Source of the DNA: Brachypodius melanocephalos
Lineage: Eukaryota > Chordata > Aves > Passeriformes > Pycnonotidae
Direction of reading: 5' to 3'
DNA: 64,000 nucleotides
Assembly: GCA_013398615.1 (NCBI GenBank)
Contig: VZSR01001685.1
Coordinates: forward strand, 3,448,566 to 3,512,565
Shown: piece after piece, positions 1 to 12,767 of the stretch
Numbering within the stretch: the first letter of the stretch is position 1
Layout: each line of letters begins with the position of its first letter
Program-made: the position numbers and the translations under genes
The notes under the pieces: model-generated
The model's input: the letters and a program-made list of their open reading frames with translations, nothing else
Told to the model about the DNA's origin: nothing
Databases searched by the model: none

Positions 1-304
1 ATGCCCCACAAATAAACTGGGGGGACGGATCCGGAAGGGGGACTGCTCTGGGCTGGGGAGGAGGGTCTGGCATCGGTCAGCGTGTGGTGAGAGCTGCTAG
101 CACCTCTCTTGTTTTTACCTTATTACTATCATTATTATAATTTACCATCATTGCTGCACTTGTGCTTTATTTTGGCTTATTATCACCTCAAAAAATACAT
201 GTTTTACAGATCCTCCTCCCCATTCCACTGGATTTGGGGGGAAGAGGGGGTTGAGTGTGCAGTTGTGTGGTGCTTAATTTCTAGCTGGGTTTAAACTACT
301 GCTC
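1..304 (+). mobile_element. ERVL-like LTR, 3' part, cut by window edge
   Basis: The first 300 bases match from memory the 3' half of an avian endogenous-retrovirus LTR. Recognisable blocks are the GGCATCGGTCAGCG segment near 69-82, the AT-rich ATTATT-type stretch at 120-150, the pyrimidine-rich CCTCCTCCCCATTCCACTGG block near 211-230, and the terminal GCTGGGTTTAAAC block near 284-295. In avian ERVL LTRs this order leads to the 3' CA end, which I place near 303-304. The 5' part lies outside the window, so I cannot tell a solo LTR from a provirus end. No coding potential is expected. The exact subfamily is not assigned. Confidence 0.72.
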
Positions 305-543
305 AAAGATAGCAACAAATAACAACCCAAGTATTTACTTAAAATTTTGAACTCAATTTTTTTTCCCACCAAACATCTATCTTGGAACCATCGTCAGTCA
401 AACAACCAATATGATTTACAGGCTTGTTGGTAATTTTCAGCACTTCTGCACTTCTGAGAATAGCTAAAATAAGATTAACTTGATGATTTTTTTTTCTTTT
501 TTTTTTTGGTAGAAATTATTATTATTAATTATTCCTGTCACAT

Positions 544-546
<3 letters not shown>
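305..546. other. Unique AT-rich DNA
   Basis: Short AT-rich stretch between the LTR end and the long poly-T run. I see no gene, repeat family or RNA in it. Confidence 0.6.

Positions 547-627
<81 letters not shown>
547..627 (+). repeat. Poly-T homopolymer, 81 bp
   Basis: An uninterrupted run of 81 T. It could be the poly-A tail of a minus-strand retrocopy, but the sequence to its right has no antisense AATAAA (TTTATT) close to the run and no open frame that I recognise. A simple expansion or an assembly length error at a homopolymer is equally possible. Confidence 0.97.
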
Positions 628-628
<1 letters not shown>

Positions 629-2157
629 TAAAGTTTTTCTTTCACCTTCACTCTATCTATCCCTGAGCTCTGGAAGATTATGTCCTAAGAGTCTATTTCT
701 TCTACTATTCTTTTTGGGATGCAGAGACTGCACCTTCTTCAGCCTGATTCTGGGCTTGGCAGTCATAACTGAGCCACAAATATCATGAGCTGATTTGATG
801 ATGGGGAAAATAAAGTAGCTGAGTAGCCACATTTAGCACAGTGTCTGGGGAAAAGGGAAGAAAAAAGAAATTTTGCCTATCATCTGTCTTTGAGCACTTC
901 AGAAAGCATAGAGCACAGCATGAAATCTAGGCAGATCTGCAACACACTTAATACATCAGAGTTTTCAAACATAGACAGAAATCAGCAGTTAAGAGCATTG
1001 AACTATAGAAAAAGACAACAAAAAGTTTAGCTAACCATGAAGTTACTATAGAATGTAGAAAGCACTTTCATCTCTGCATTATTTTCATGTAGACATTCTA
1101 ATATCAGAATATCTTCCTCATGGAACACACTTTTCTTACTCTTCAGACCAAGAATCCACATACAACTGACTGCAAAGAAATCGTTGTGAATCGGGTATTA
1201 AGGATGCTGATGGATTGGTTACACTCAATGTTTATTATCTGTTAGGCTTTTACCTATTGTACCTAGGTGTAATTAATTCCATTTCAAGTAAACGGATCAC
1301 TAAAGTCTTGACATATTGGAAAGCAGGTTGGACTATTGGGAGCTAAAATTAATCATTCATTTTTAGGGGTAAAGCACATATGGTTGTTAGGTCAGAGTTC
1401 CAAATAAATAGCCCCAAAAACCAAGGCAATGTTATGGAACACAAAAGAACAAAAAAAAAGCAATTATTTTAAGAAAATTATAAACTATTTTAGTAATGAG
1501 ACATCTGGAGACTTATTTTTATTTGGACTTCAATTATCAAAAAATTTTGTGGTTCCAAGTGCTCTCACAAACCTGAGGGATTTATGTATAAGGATCTGGA
1601 TATAGGTTCCACACTGGCATCTTTACCATTATTATTATTGCACATTTGGATCAATGTATGTCAAACACTGGCAAAAGAAATAGAGTTGAAAAAATTACTG
1701 TACTTCTTATACTTTCACATAAGAAAAGAAGAAGGACAGATAACACATGAAAGTATATGAAAGAATGTTAAAATAGCAAAGTGAAGTTCATGAAATGATT
1801 TCAAATTATTTTGTATGCTTTTGTTCTGTGCATAAAAAGACATAAATTGTTACATTGAATCACTGCATTTTAAAGTTGCCAACAAATGTTCTGTGTGGAA
1901 AATAACAACCTTACTAACAGAGATGGCAAATTCATTAAGTGGCTGTAAGAGTATTGTTGAGGAAAGCTTTGGACAGCACACTTACAAGCATAATTATACT
2001 AACTGCAACACATCCACCTCTAAGTAGAAGAATTGGACAACTACATGTGCATAGTACTATTTCTTTTCCCCATCAAATTTTGCTTCTAAAATAACAAATA
2101 TTATTGTCTTTTAAATTCTCTAGCCAAACTAATTTCAAGGTGATGTTTCAAAAAAAA
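628..2157. other. No gene seen; unique AT-rich DNA
   Basis: About 1.5 kb without a supportable open frame, RNA gene or recognised repeat. It is probably intergenic or intronic. Confidence 0.6.
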
Positions 2158-2210
2158 GAAAAGGAAAAGGAAAAGGAAAAGGAAAAGGAAAAGGAAAAGG
2201 AAAAGGAAAA
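2158..2210 (+). repeat. (GGAAAA)n hexanucleotide microsatellite
   Basis: Roughly nine near-perfect copies of a purine-only hexamer, following a run of A at 2150-2157. The strand is pure purine throughout. Arrays of this kind commonly vary in length between individuals. Confidence 0.96.
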
Positions 2211-5200
2211 GCATAAATTTTAAAAAGAATAATAGTAACTAAACTGCCTTTTAATGAAATGAAGGGCTCCTTGCTAAAATGCAAATCCTAAATATCATTT
2301 CAAGACATCTAAAAATAGATAAACTTCTGTCTTTGAAGAATGTGCCTTCCAAAGTTTCATGACACATCCAATTCTATGATTTTATCCAAAAGTATTTTTA
2401 CTGTGTTTTTAAACTACTTTTCTTTGTGAATCAATATTTTGGTTATTAACCAGGGAGATGAGCCTGAAAATGAAAATGCAATTATAGAGACCCTAGAAAA
2501 AATTATTTTCTTTCACATGGGATACAAGCATTCTGATTCTCTTGCTGGTATAGTCACATTATTCTCAGACTACTGAACTATACTTAAAAATAGAAAAACT
2601 ACTGTGAAATTGAATTAAAATCATGTAGCTGTTTCAGCAGGCATTGAAATGCTAGCACAAAATTTCTACAGAAGTGTAGTAAAGAAAACCAATGGAGAAC
2701 TTGTGCAAGCTGATGTTTTACTTGCAAAATTGATGCTTAAATTTAGAAAATAATACTGACTGATATTTTTAGGTCATGCAGAATTAAGGTCAGACATGAC
2801 AGTATTGCAACCTAGTTCAAAAACCTATGTCAATAGTTAGCAGACCTTATTAACAATTAGATCACTTTATCAAGTTCTTACATGCTGTTTAAACATTTGG
2901 CAAGAAACAATATTATTGGATATGGATGATCTGTTTCATCATTCGTATTCAAATTGCTGACAAATCTGCATCTTAACATGACCAGGGTTTATCATTTTTT
3001 CATTCTTTATGTGATTCATAAGATCCTCATCTTAAAGCAGGAAAAATATTTAGAAATATGACCTTTCTTAAAAGCAAGTCAGCAGGTTTGATTCATCCTT
3101 GCTTAAAGACTTCCAAAGAGAGGATGTATCAGAAAGGTAGACTGTCAGTCAGAGACACAGACTACCTTGCCATTGTTCAGAAGCAATAAAATAGGATTTA
3201 AAAAGTGAGAATGTCTAATGTTATAATGTAGGACTTCAGCAGCCACCAGCCTAATGAAAGCAGCCAACCAGATGGACCAGGGGTCCATCTGCACACTTGC
3301 CACCAGCCTTGTTAGACTCTTATCCCAATCAGGCATTACGTGTAAGTCTGTTCTGTAATATCTCTCCTCTTTCTGATCTCTGTTTATCATGCTTCCTAAG
3401 ATAAATAGCAAGTCCAGACTCAATGAGTGCAATCCAGAAAACTTCTTACTTTATCATATGAAGTAGCTAATCTTGCATTATAAGGTATTAGTCATTGCAC
3501 ATTCTGCTTTTGTAGGTGCAAGTCAGAAAGGCCAAACTGTCCTACCTACTCTGCACACTGACCCTGGGCTTTGGCAGCTCTTTCCAAGAGGCCCTCTTGA
3601 AACATTCCTCATCCTGGCCTCAGCCATACGTCCCCTGACCATCAAGAGGCTTCAGCATTTCCCTCCCTCCAACTGAAGGAAGGGTTTGCAGCCAACTGTG
3701 AGACCAAGACATCTGAGACACCCTATGTGTCCAGATGGCTCATCAGCCAGGCAGCTGATGTACTCAGCACATGCCCGCTCCTCTCCCTTTCCCATTTCTT
3801 TTCCCCAGTTCTATTGCAAAATAAAGCAAGAGCAAATAGTAAGGAAAAGAAAACAAACAAAATCCAGAATCCCCCAAAACAGAGACTTTATCTCCTTTTC
3901 TTCAAACTGCCAACTCAGATTCAGAGCTGCTAAGATGTAGAAAATTACATAAAAAGTAAACTTAGTGTTAATTTAGCTGCTCTCTTACAGATACTGCCTC
4001 CTGACACAGTTTCTGCTCAGCACTAAGATCACCAGAAATGTCATCGTACAAAAAAAATACAAAGGCGGCAAGCTAATTTAGACACTTGGATATAATGAGA
4101 TGTGGAATCGAGGTGGCAATATAGAGAGTAACATGCTTTAGTTACATTGGCAGTGTCTAATATGCACTTTTATTATTTTCCTAGCAGGAATATGTCTATC
4201 ATTTGCATAATAGTATCCTTTAAAAAAAAGGTCTCCTTCAGAGTCATATATATCTAGTCAGAAATATATCCATAAAGGATTGCATTGAATTATTTACAGC
4301 CATGAATAGCAAATATATTTCCAAATTCTAAAAAGAAATTGCATGTTATCATAATTAATTCTTGTTAATTTTCTATTAATAAGTAAACAGTATTAGATGA
4401 TTTTCAAATACTGATAAAAAACATCAGTGTTGCAGAAATTGGTAATATATGAATAAAGGAAACATTACAGACATTCTTGGCTATATATATATGTATAATA
4501 CAATCATCTTTAGAAATTCACCTACTGTGTCAAAAATGTTTCTGTTCACACTATGAATACCGTTCTTGCCCCCTGGGTTTATATTAGTGTTTGATTTATT
4601 TATATTTTTCTGTCTCATTTAAATGTAGTGTTTGAATCAGCTATTTCGCAAAAAAGCAAATCACTTTTTGACTTCTTTAAAAGAAGTGAGCAGTAAGGAA
4701 ATTGCCAGAGAAAAAGAGTACTCACTAGAAGGTCTATGTTGGTCACAGGATAATTCCAAGATAAAAACAATTCCAGCTTCAAAGACATTAACAGCAAAGA
4801 GCTGTCTCATCAAACAATGCTAATCATCACATAAACTGAAAGCAGTCAAACAGCCTCTGGCATGTGAGATGATACACATATACAGCTGTAGGGACATTTA
4901 GAGTAGCAGCAACACATTTTAGAGGCAATTATATTGAAGTTAGGAGTGAATGGCATCATGCCTTGTCACAAACATCAGTGGCAGCAATGCAGGATGTAGT
5001 TCAGAATCACTAATACAAGTTTTGAACATCAGCTACACCCTTGTGACAAATACCGAGCTGAGTTGTTCAGGTTGCATAGTTGCATTCAAACCACAGCAAT
5101 GTCTCAGGAGCAAAGTCTTAATGCCAAGGTAAATGCTGAACACTAGCTTTAGTAATATGACCAAAACACTTCAACCAACCCACAAATGCCTCCTGAATAA

Positions 5201-7167
5201 CACTGGTCCTGTTCCTCAAGATCTGCTTCAGTTAAACATGTGCTGTATATCTTTTTCTGTTCCAGGAACCACAGATATCAATTACAAATCTGTGTGATGG
5301 ATTTTAAAGTGAAAGAAAGGATGCTTAAAGAAAGAACCTGCTTACTCCCCCTCATTTAACCTTTCTTAATTTTGAAGCAGAGCAGCCTGTTCATGAGACA
5401 CAGCCCATGTTCAGATGAACAAGCTATTTTTGGTCTCCTCAGATATAGTAAGTACTCCCATATTCACTATAGGACAGGAGTAGCCATTACTGATTAGATG
5501 AGTGTTTCTCTCTTCACCTTCCTATCAGTCTGCACCCCCCAAAAAAGGTAAAAAGCTTGAGAATACTTTGTTGGTGTTTCACAGCAAAACTCCTGTGACT
5601 ATTTCCTGACAAATTGGGCTACAATGCTGCAGAAGAAAGGTACTGTAAACTATGACAAAGGGAAAAGTGACATCTCTGACCAGGCTGTTGTGCAACTGCA
5701 GTCAGCATAGTGCCTAAGAAAACCAGTCTGTTGAGTAGACTTTGCTGGCTCAACAACAATACCATGATTATGTGTTCTCTCTCATAAGGGTGCGCCATAA
5801 TGGCTTGCTGCATTAACAGAGCTTACTCATAACCATAAAAAAACCCAAAACCAACTGGAAAAAACACCTCAATCTCTTTGTTTTATGCCATGAAAATGGG
5901 GTTAGACACTTGGCATCCACACAGATGGCTGCAACCCATAATTTCAGGTGAGATACTGCAATCAAAATTAATGTTTAGTATTGTTCAGCATAGGATGCTG
6001 CATCTGTGAAGGAGCATTAGTTCCTCATTTTCTATCTCTTTAACAGCAATTTTTAAGTATTTATTTAGCTCAGAAATAGCCTTAAGACTCGTGTCCCTGA
6101 CCTGACACATGCGCCACAGACTATCGTACAGTAGGTTTTGACCTTCTTAGGGAAAAATGTACTTACAGCAATTTCTAATTCCGTCAAAGACATGATCACA
6201 ATCTGCAATTAAAATGGATTGTATAAGAAAATAGGAGGTGCCAAGGGTATCATCTTTCAGTAACTAGAAATACATAAGGTAAACCACATTATTTTGGTGT
6301 GAAAATGTCGAAATGGCCTCAGGAAATCAATCTAGGTTCTCATTGTCAGTGAAAGCAAATGGCATACAAGGATATGGACAGACAGACACGTTGCTTGCTT
6401 CAGATTCAGGAGATCACTTTGAAGCAGCTGCAGGTTTATTTCCAGGAGTACAGAACATCAGCAGAGGCTGTCTTTTTCCAGCTTTCTTAAGATCATGACT
6501 AATGTGCTTGAGCAAGCCAAAGCCTAAATGAGCCAAGGAAAAAAGCTGAGGCATTCCAAGTAGCTGCCATCTCTGAAACAAATAAGTAACATGAAAATCT
6601 ATGAAAGGCTGAACATTTTGGTAACATAGTGAGTAATGGCAAGCCTATGGTAATGCAGTTTGATTACTAAAACGTACATCTTGATTTTAAAAATATTGTG
6701 CACTCTGGGGCCTAACTTGTTACTGAACACTTTGCCAGCCATGGATAAGATTTAGCGTCCACAGCTGAACACGGAGTCAGAGTATGTGATTCATCAGGCC
6801 ACATGCAGGTTTTTTCAGCTAAACTTATAGTCTACACAATTTCCACAGTCAGTGGAGAGAAGTTAGCTCAGGCCTGTATTGATGTCTGAAATAGTTCTTC
6901 TAAATCATACTCTAAAATCGCTGTTTACTTCCATTGAATAATGAAGTTACTTCCCAGGGAATTCTTGGGGTGATGATTTCTACAAAGTAGATTTTTAACT
7001 TTAGTTGAGGTGAAATGCAACCTTTATTATAATTTCTGCTTTAATTTTCCCCTCTTTTAATTTTAAAATTCATGGTGTTCTATGAAAACTTGGTTGTTTC
7101 CTTCTTGATGGTTAGAACTACATGAATAAAAGCTAAGCAAGAGAAAAAAAATGATGTAATCTTGGTT
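2211..7167. other. No gene seen; mostly unique DNA
   Basis: About 5 kb of AT-rich sequence. A slightly GC-richer patch lies at 3220-3830, with overlapping short frames on both strands; none resembles a known protein and they lack convincing splice sites. I recognise no transposon in this block. Confidence 0.55.
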
Positions 7168-7208
7168 AAAAAAAAAAAAAAACAAACAAACAAAAAAAAA
7201 ACACCCCA
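7168..7208 (+). repeat. A-run grading into (AAAC)n and CCCC
   Basis: Fifteen A, then AAAC units, then a second A-run ending in CACCCC. The same pattern of an A-run decaying into AAAC units and C-runs recurs elsewhere in the window (26341, 37182, 51511 and 53631). Confidence 0.9.
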
Positions 7209-10200
7209 AGCCTGACAGCAGGATGTAATCACTTCTTTCCAATGTACATGAGGCAACCATGAGGAAAGTACTAAAAGTCAGAGGAAAATTAGCAGGCCAG
7301 ATGGCTGGTGAAACAGTGACAAAATGACAGGAAAATGAAAAACCTAATAAAAATGAGCAAGTGACTATAGGAAATACATGCATGGCATTAGAAATGAAAT
7401 CATAAAGAACCAGAGAAAAATAAAGCACATTATTGGAGGATACAGGAGACAGAAAACAAGAAAACTTTGTATAGGGTAAGATCCAAGAGAGGTGACATAT
7501 AGCAACAGATGTTTCCCTGTGGCAAACTGATGAAGAGCCACATGATTAGGGTGTAAAGCTACTAAATATATATCTTGCTCACATCACTGGTATGTGATTT
7601 TTAGGCTTGTTTTGTGAGAGGGATCAAGGACTCCAAGAGACAAAGAGAAAAATAGTGTCAACTACTGCAAATAGTAACAGTGGTAGTGATGATAACAGTA
7701 TTCCAGCCCCTGCAGTGTCTTTCATTATGGACTTCAAAGCACAGTAGAAGCATTAATTAACCCTTATGTGATATCTCTGAGGTGTGGTTTTACATGCTGC
7801 TTTCAGATAAACAGACTGAACAGCTAAAATTTGACACAAACAAGATTATACCACAAATAATAAAAAATACAGAAATAAATTCATTTAAAAAAAAATCTGA
7901 TACCCAGTATCTAGTCTGGCTAACAGGAAATTCTTGTAAAATTCTACAGAGTTTTTACAAATGGCTACAAAACCTATTTGCAAGAGGATAATTTCCATTG
8001 TCACCAAAGTCAAAAAGGCTTTTCACTTGCCTGTAGTGTAACAGAATACAAAGATCCTGATGCATCTGACATACAATTTGGGCAACTGGGTTAAAGCTTT
8101 TGGAGTGTGAAATAGTGAAATGATACATTGCAAACGGCATTTATTATGAATTTAGCGTTTTGTCACAACAGTAGTACTTCAGTCACACATTTAATTCTTT
8201 ATTGGATAAGATCTCATTATAAAACATGCTGAATGTGTACATTAAATTAATTTAAATATAGGACTTAAACTGAATTCAGAATAAAATATGAATCTGAGAC
8301 ATGACTGCACACCAAATAGGAGGAGATTAAAAGACCACACAAACACAAACCCATCAAAACCCAACCCAAAACTTTCTTGCTAATTAAAGAACAATGCTTT
8401 AGCAAGTAATTTTCCTTTTCAATCTGTTACACAGCCTAAAAGAAAAAAAAATTCTAGTTCAACTGGTGACTGGAATCTTTATTTGTTCTCAAACCAAAAT
8501 ATTCTACTTTAAATCTGTAGACCTGTGAAATCCATGCAGACTCAATAATCTTTATCTTAAACAAAAATATCTCATTATTTAGTTGTAAACAGCTCTGAAT
8601 ATCTGCAAAGACCAGAGAAACAGTACAGTCAGTGTATGAAAATATAGTGTATAAAAAGTAATGTGCCATCATCAACACATGTAAAGACTCTGCAGATAAA
8701 GAAGTGGTCATTTGTAGGGGCTTTTCTTTGTATGCTTTGAAATACCATAATAAATACAATAAAACATGCCTACCTGTCTAGGTGAGGAAAACAGAAAATA
8801 ATTACTTTGTTGCAAATACACAGGTTAACTCTAAGCTATGACATGTTTGGTTCAAGATGGGGCTTATGAAAAGCTACCAGGGACAGCACACAGCAAGGAG
8901 GCATTCAGCTGTCACATTGTCCCATCAGAAGGACAAATACAGCCCTTCAGTGCAGAGCACAACCTGAATGTGCTGATGGAAGGGTCTTTTTAACAAATTG
9001 AAGCACATCAATGGTGGTGTAGGGTACTTTAGGGAAACACAGTTTATTCAAATTGAGGAGAGGTTTTATAGGAAATGGCTCAAGACTATACACTTGATTT
9101 CATTTTCTCAGGTTTTGTGGTTATTTTGGGGAGTTTTCAGATCAGTCAAGGTATACACAGGTTTTTGTCCAAAATTTCTCAATTATCCCCAGTTTCTCTG
9201 CTTTCATTCCCTGTCTTGATCTGTTTCAGAGCGCATGACCTCAATATATGCTGAATTGAATTAAATTAAGGAAGAAAAATAAATTCCCATTGCATTCCTG
9301 GTTGTCCTAAGAACATTCCCTCCATGGAAACAGAACAAAATCCCAAGGAGGCTCCAGGGACATTCAGTGCAGCTGTCAGGTCCTCTGCACCACCTGCTGT
9401 CTTCTAAATGTCACTCTTTTGAGTACTGTCTGCTAGATTTGCGCTACTACTGTGGGCAAAGCAGGAGCTAACTTGCTTAATTCCATCTTTGATTCAGCAA
9501 TATGACACCTGCTAGTCCTTTGTTGAAAACATAGGTCTATAATTTAGACAAAATAAAATTATAAATGGAACTCTTTTCAGAATAAAAACAGCAGACAAAA
9601 TGTCACTGCTTACGGCTATGACAAAGAACACTTGTTAGCCCTCTGATTCTTAGAGAGGAAAAAGCTGTATTTGGACTAAGAATATTTGTGTTTATTTTCC
9701 AGTTCAATAGGTATTCTAGCGAAATGGACGCCAACATGATTCTTACATCATTTAGGGTCACAAAATAAAAATATCCCATTGCAAAGAGCAAAATGGCCAC
9801 AGTTCTCACACTTAGGCTTATAATACCTACAAATAAACAGTGTCTTTCCCCATGCCTTTCAATTTATCTATACTGTCTAAAGAACAGCTTTTGGAATACC
9901 TTGTCAAAGAGAGAAAGTCCAACCTCATCAAGGATGGAAGAAAACAGATTAAAATAAGAAAGGCCTATTTGAGGCACATTTACACAAAAGAACAAATAGG
10001 AGCATTAGTGGATGAAGAGTAGGGAAATATACTCTTTCCCCTTGAAAAAAAAAGGGATTAGAGATTTTTTCAAATGTGTCAAGTATCCGAATATATTTGA
10101 TAAATTTCATTGTTGTTGTTTACTCCATTTACTCTCTGCTCCATTGAGGAGTGGTTGATGTATGAATTGGCATTCTACCCTACACCTTTTAAGTTCTACT

Positions 10201-10647
10201 TAGAATCAGGTTTGATATTATTAAATAATAATAAAAGCTATACATGTGGCAGCTTGAAATGTTGTACAAAGCTACATCAAGAGGTGTTTTCAGAATGAGG
10301 TGTCAAAAATAGAAGAAACTAGAGGAGGAATAATAGGATGAATAATCACCTAATGAGAATGAAAACTTCGCAAAAATTAAAGTGCATACTGACTTTCAAT
10401 AGCTGCAAGTAGCACATGCAACTGAAATTAAAGAAACAATTTTAACATACAGATGTGTCCTGGGGAAAATGCTCAGTATGAGCCATGACAAATAAATAGG
10501 ACAATTTTATATGAGTGAAAAATTTACCCAAGGAAGTTCGTCTTGTCAAAGAGAAGTGCTTTTCTGGATTATATGGCACCCTTCTGCAAAATATATGAAC
10601 AAATTGGAATCAAACGGATTTTTGAAAGTGAAAGAAAGAAAACATAC
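7209..10647. other. No gene seen; unique DNA with A/C-rich patch
   Basis: No recognised repeat family. A/C-rich low-complexity DNA lies near 8331-8375. A 60-codon frame at 9840-10022 is rich in Lys, Glu and Leu and ends in TAG. It does not match anything I know and has no clear splice acceptor, so it is not called as a gene. Confidence 0.5.
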
Positions 10648-10848
10648 CTAGTGTTGGCCATAGTCAGCAAGAATAAATGAGAAGGGCTGGAAAGAAGCCA
10701 GAGGAGACTGACAACTAGCAAGTGGTAAGAATAGGTATGACTTCCTGTGGAATGTAGCATCAGGAACTTGGATGATCACAGCCCCCGCAGATCTTGGTAA
10801 ATTTACATTTTCCAGAAAGTCAGCTGGATTTAACAGCATGGCAACATC
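10648..10848 (-). other. Exon-like block with good splice signals
   Basis: Read on the minus strand, a pyrimidine-rich tract ends in CCCAACTGTGCAG just above position 10848 and would serve as a strong 3' splice site. At the other end, AACACTAG at 10648-10655 runs directly into GTATGTTTTC, close to the consensus 5' splice site. The enclosed 201 bases are open in one frame until a TAG that forms their last three bases. I do not recognise the peptide. Because the stop sits exactly at the donor, an internal coding exon in this frame is unlikely. A non-coding RNA exon, a terminal coding segment followed by a UTR intron, or chance are all possible. Confidence 0.22.
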
Positions 10849-12767
10849 CTGCACAGTTGGGGGCAACAAAAAGAAATTTGAAGCTGGTGTTCCTTTCCTG
10901 CTGGGTTTTTTCCATCTCCAGTTGAGAGGCAGCAGGCAGCCCCAGCAGAGTACCTTTATGTGTATACTTGTTTCATGTCAAAATAGGGAATAAACTGTTG
11001 GAGTAGTGCAGCAACAGAGAGGAAGCTTGAGGTTTTCTGAAGGAGGCTCACCAGCTGCACACATAAAAATGTTCTGTTGGGAAAACACAGAACTAATATT
11101 CCAAGGACATTTTTGGAGTAAACAGAAACAATATAATGAGCAAAGAACGGGCAAAACAAGTAGATAATGAGTTGATACTACCATAGTCATTACAGAAGAG
11201 TTGAGACACTGCAGAAAAAGCTGGGGAGAAGATAAATAGGGACATGTCATCAGGGGCAAATCAAAAGCTTAATGGTCCATAGGAAGTTGAAAGTTTATTT
11301 CTAAAAGGGCATATTGGGCAATTATAGATCTGTCAACTAAGTAGGAAGGAAGCGAAGAAACCAACATGAAACATTATCCGAGAGTAAAAGATAACAGACT
11401 TATTTCTCTGTCATTAAAACCAGACATTTTTCAGGTATTGAAAAATACTTGAATTGCTTTCTGGTTTGTTGATTGCTTTTGTGAACATTTTTAAGTTCAC
11501 TCTTAATGAGATTTTATTTCTACTTATTTTAGAATTTCCTAATAAAATATGTCTATAGATTCAGGAAATACATTCCAAGAAATACTTGTCCATCATGTCC
11601 AAAGTAAGCAGCAACTTGAGATACTGCATCCTTCCAAATTCAGCTTTATCTTCTCTTTATGAAATTTTCCTTCTTGGAAGTTCTCAAAAAAAAAGTATAT
11701 CCAAGAATAGGCTGACAATTAAATGGTAAACAAGACAGTTTACATCATCAGATTTTTTTTTTAATTCTATGAAACTCTATACTGGTGGGAGACAGGCCTA
11801 TTGTAAGGAATGATATCTTCACCATTGCTTATTGCATTCAATTGAATTAAAAGAGAAAAAAAAATCATGACATTTTCACTGCATAAAATTTTGCAATAAG
11901 GTTGACTAGACTTGCATTTTTTCCTTCTCGTTTTCATGACTGAAAATTTCAAACACAGAGAAAAATATGAAGTTGGTTGAAGTCATGTCTTCCAGTCTTG
12001 ACATTGTTCCACCTTGAACATTTGCTGCTAGTATTTTTTGATATTTGTAAGTTACATCATTTCTTGTGTGAAATACATACCAAAAAGAGTAAATCTTAAA
12101 GGCATGTGTGAGGACAAAAGTCCTCTGCAACTCAGAGTAAGGAATGAACTTTAAAAAGTCTCTCCTCTAAGACATATTTTACATCTAATATCTACACTGC
12201 ACCTTGAAGAGTGCATGTAAACATCAATAAAGTCATCAAGACCAGAAAAATGCAAGAGCCGAAGTCAATGCAATAATTCATTCAGTATGCCAAGGAAGAA
12301 GGAGACAGGGATATGACTGAAGTTAGCATTACCAGAAATAGAAAATTGTATGTTTTCCTGTGTTAGAGGGGGTATAGTAAAAATGTCAACAGGTGAGAAA
12401 GAATATATAATAGCAGAAAAAAACCAGCACTGAGATACAAGAACAGAATAGATAATACAAACCAAAACATGATATTTAAAAAATATACAAGAGATCATTT
12501 CCTTGTCTTTTCCTGACTAATTTCACAAATTCCAAAATTAATATTTTAATTGATTTCTTCTTCCATTTTTCTCACTGCTTCTGCTTTTTAATAACAGCTC
12601 CACACGTAATAATAATTTATTTTATTTAATTTGAATTTGCAATGAGATTTTAATGACATTAATAGCTAATAATTAACATCCAAAATTAAAATTCTTCTAG
12701 TGAGCTACAGAGACAACTTCTTCTTATATTAGAAATAGTCATTATGAGAGAAATGTTGCTAGTCTGA
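10849..12767. other. No gene seen; AT-rich, rich in TAAT cores near its end
   Basis: No coding or repeat assignment. The 12531-12690 stretch is strongly AT-rich and packed with TAAT/ATTA cores typical of homeodomain binding sites. That is compatible with a developmental enhancer but also with plain AT-richness. Confidence 0.5.

Noticed and set aside
628..1600. Processed retrocopy attached to the 81-base poly-T
   Set aside because: On the minus strand there is no AATAAA close to the run, no open frame that I recognise and no flanking duplication.
7063..7428. 121-codon minus-strand open frame with a poly-Phe stretch
   Set aside because: Runs through the A-run/(AAAC)n tract read in reverse; low-complexity and hydrophobic, with no motif.
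9840..10022. 60-codon Lys/Glu/Leu-rich frame with a protein-like look
   Set aside because: No splice acceptor, no recognised family, and this length is expected by chance.
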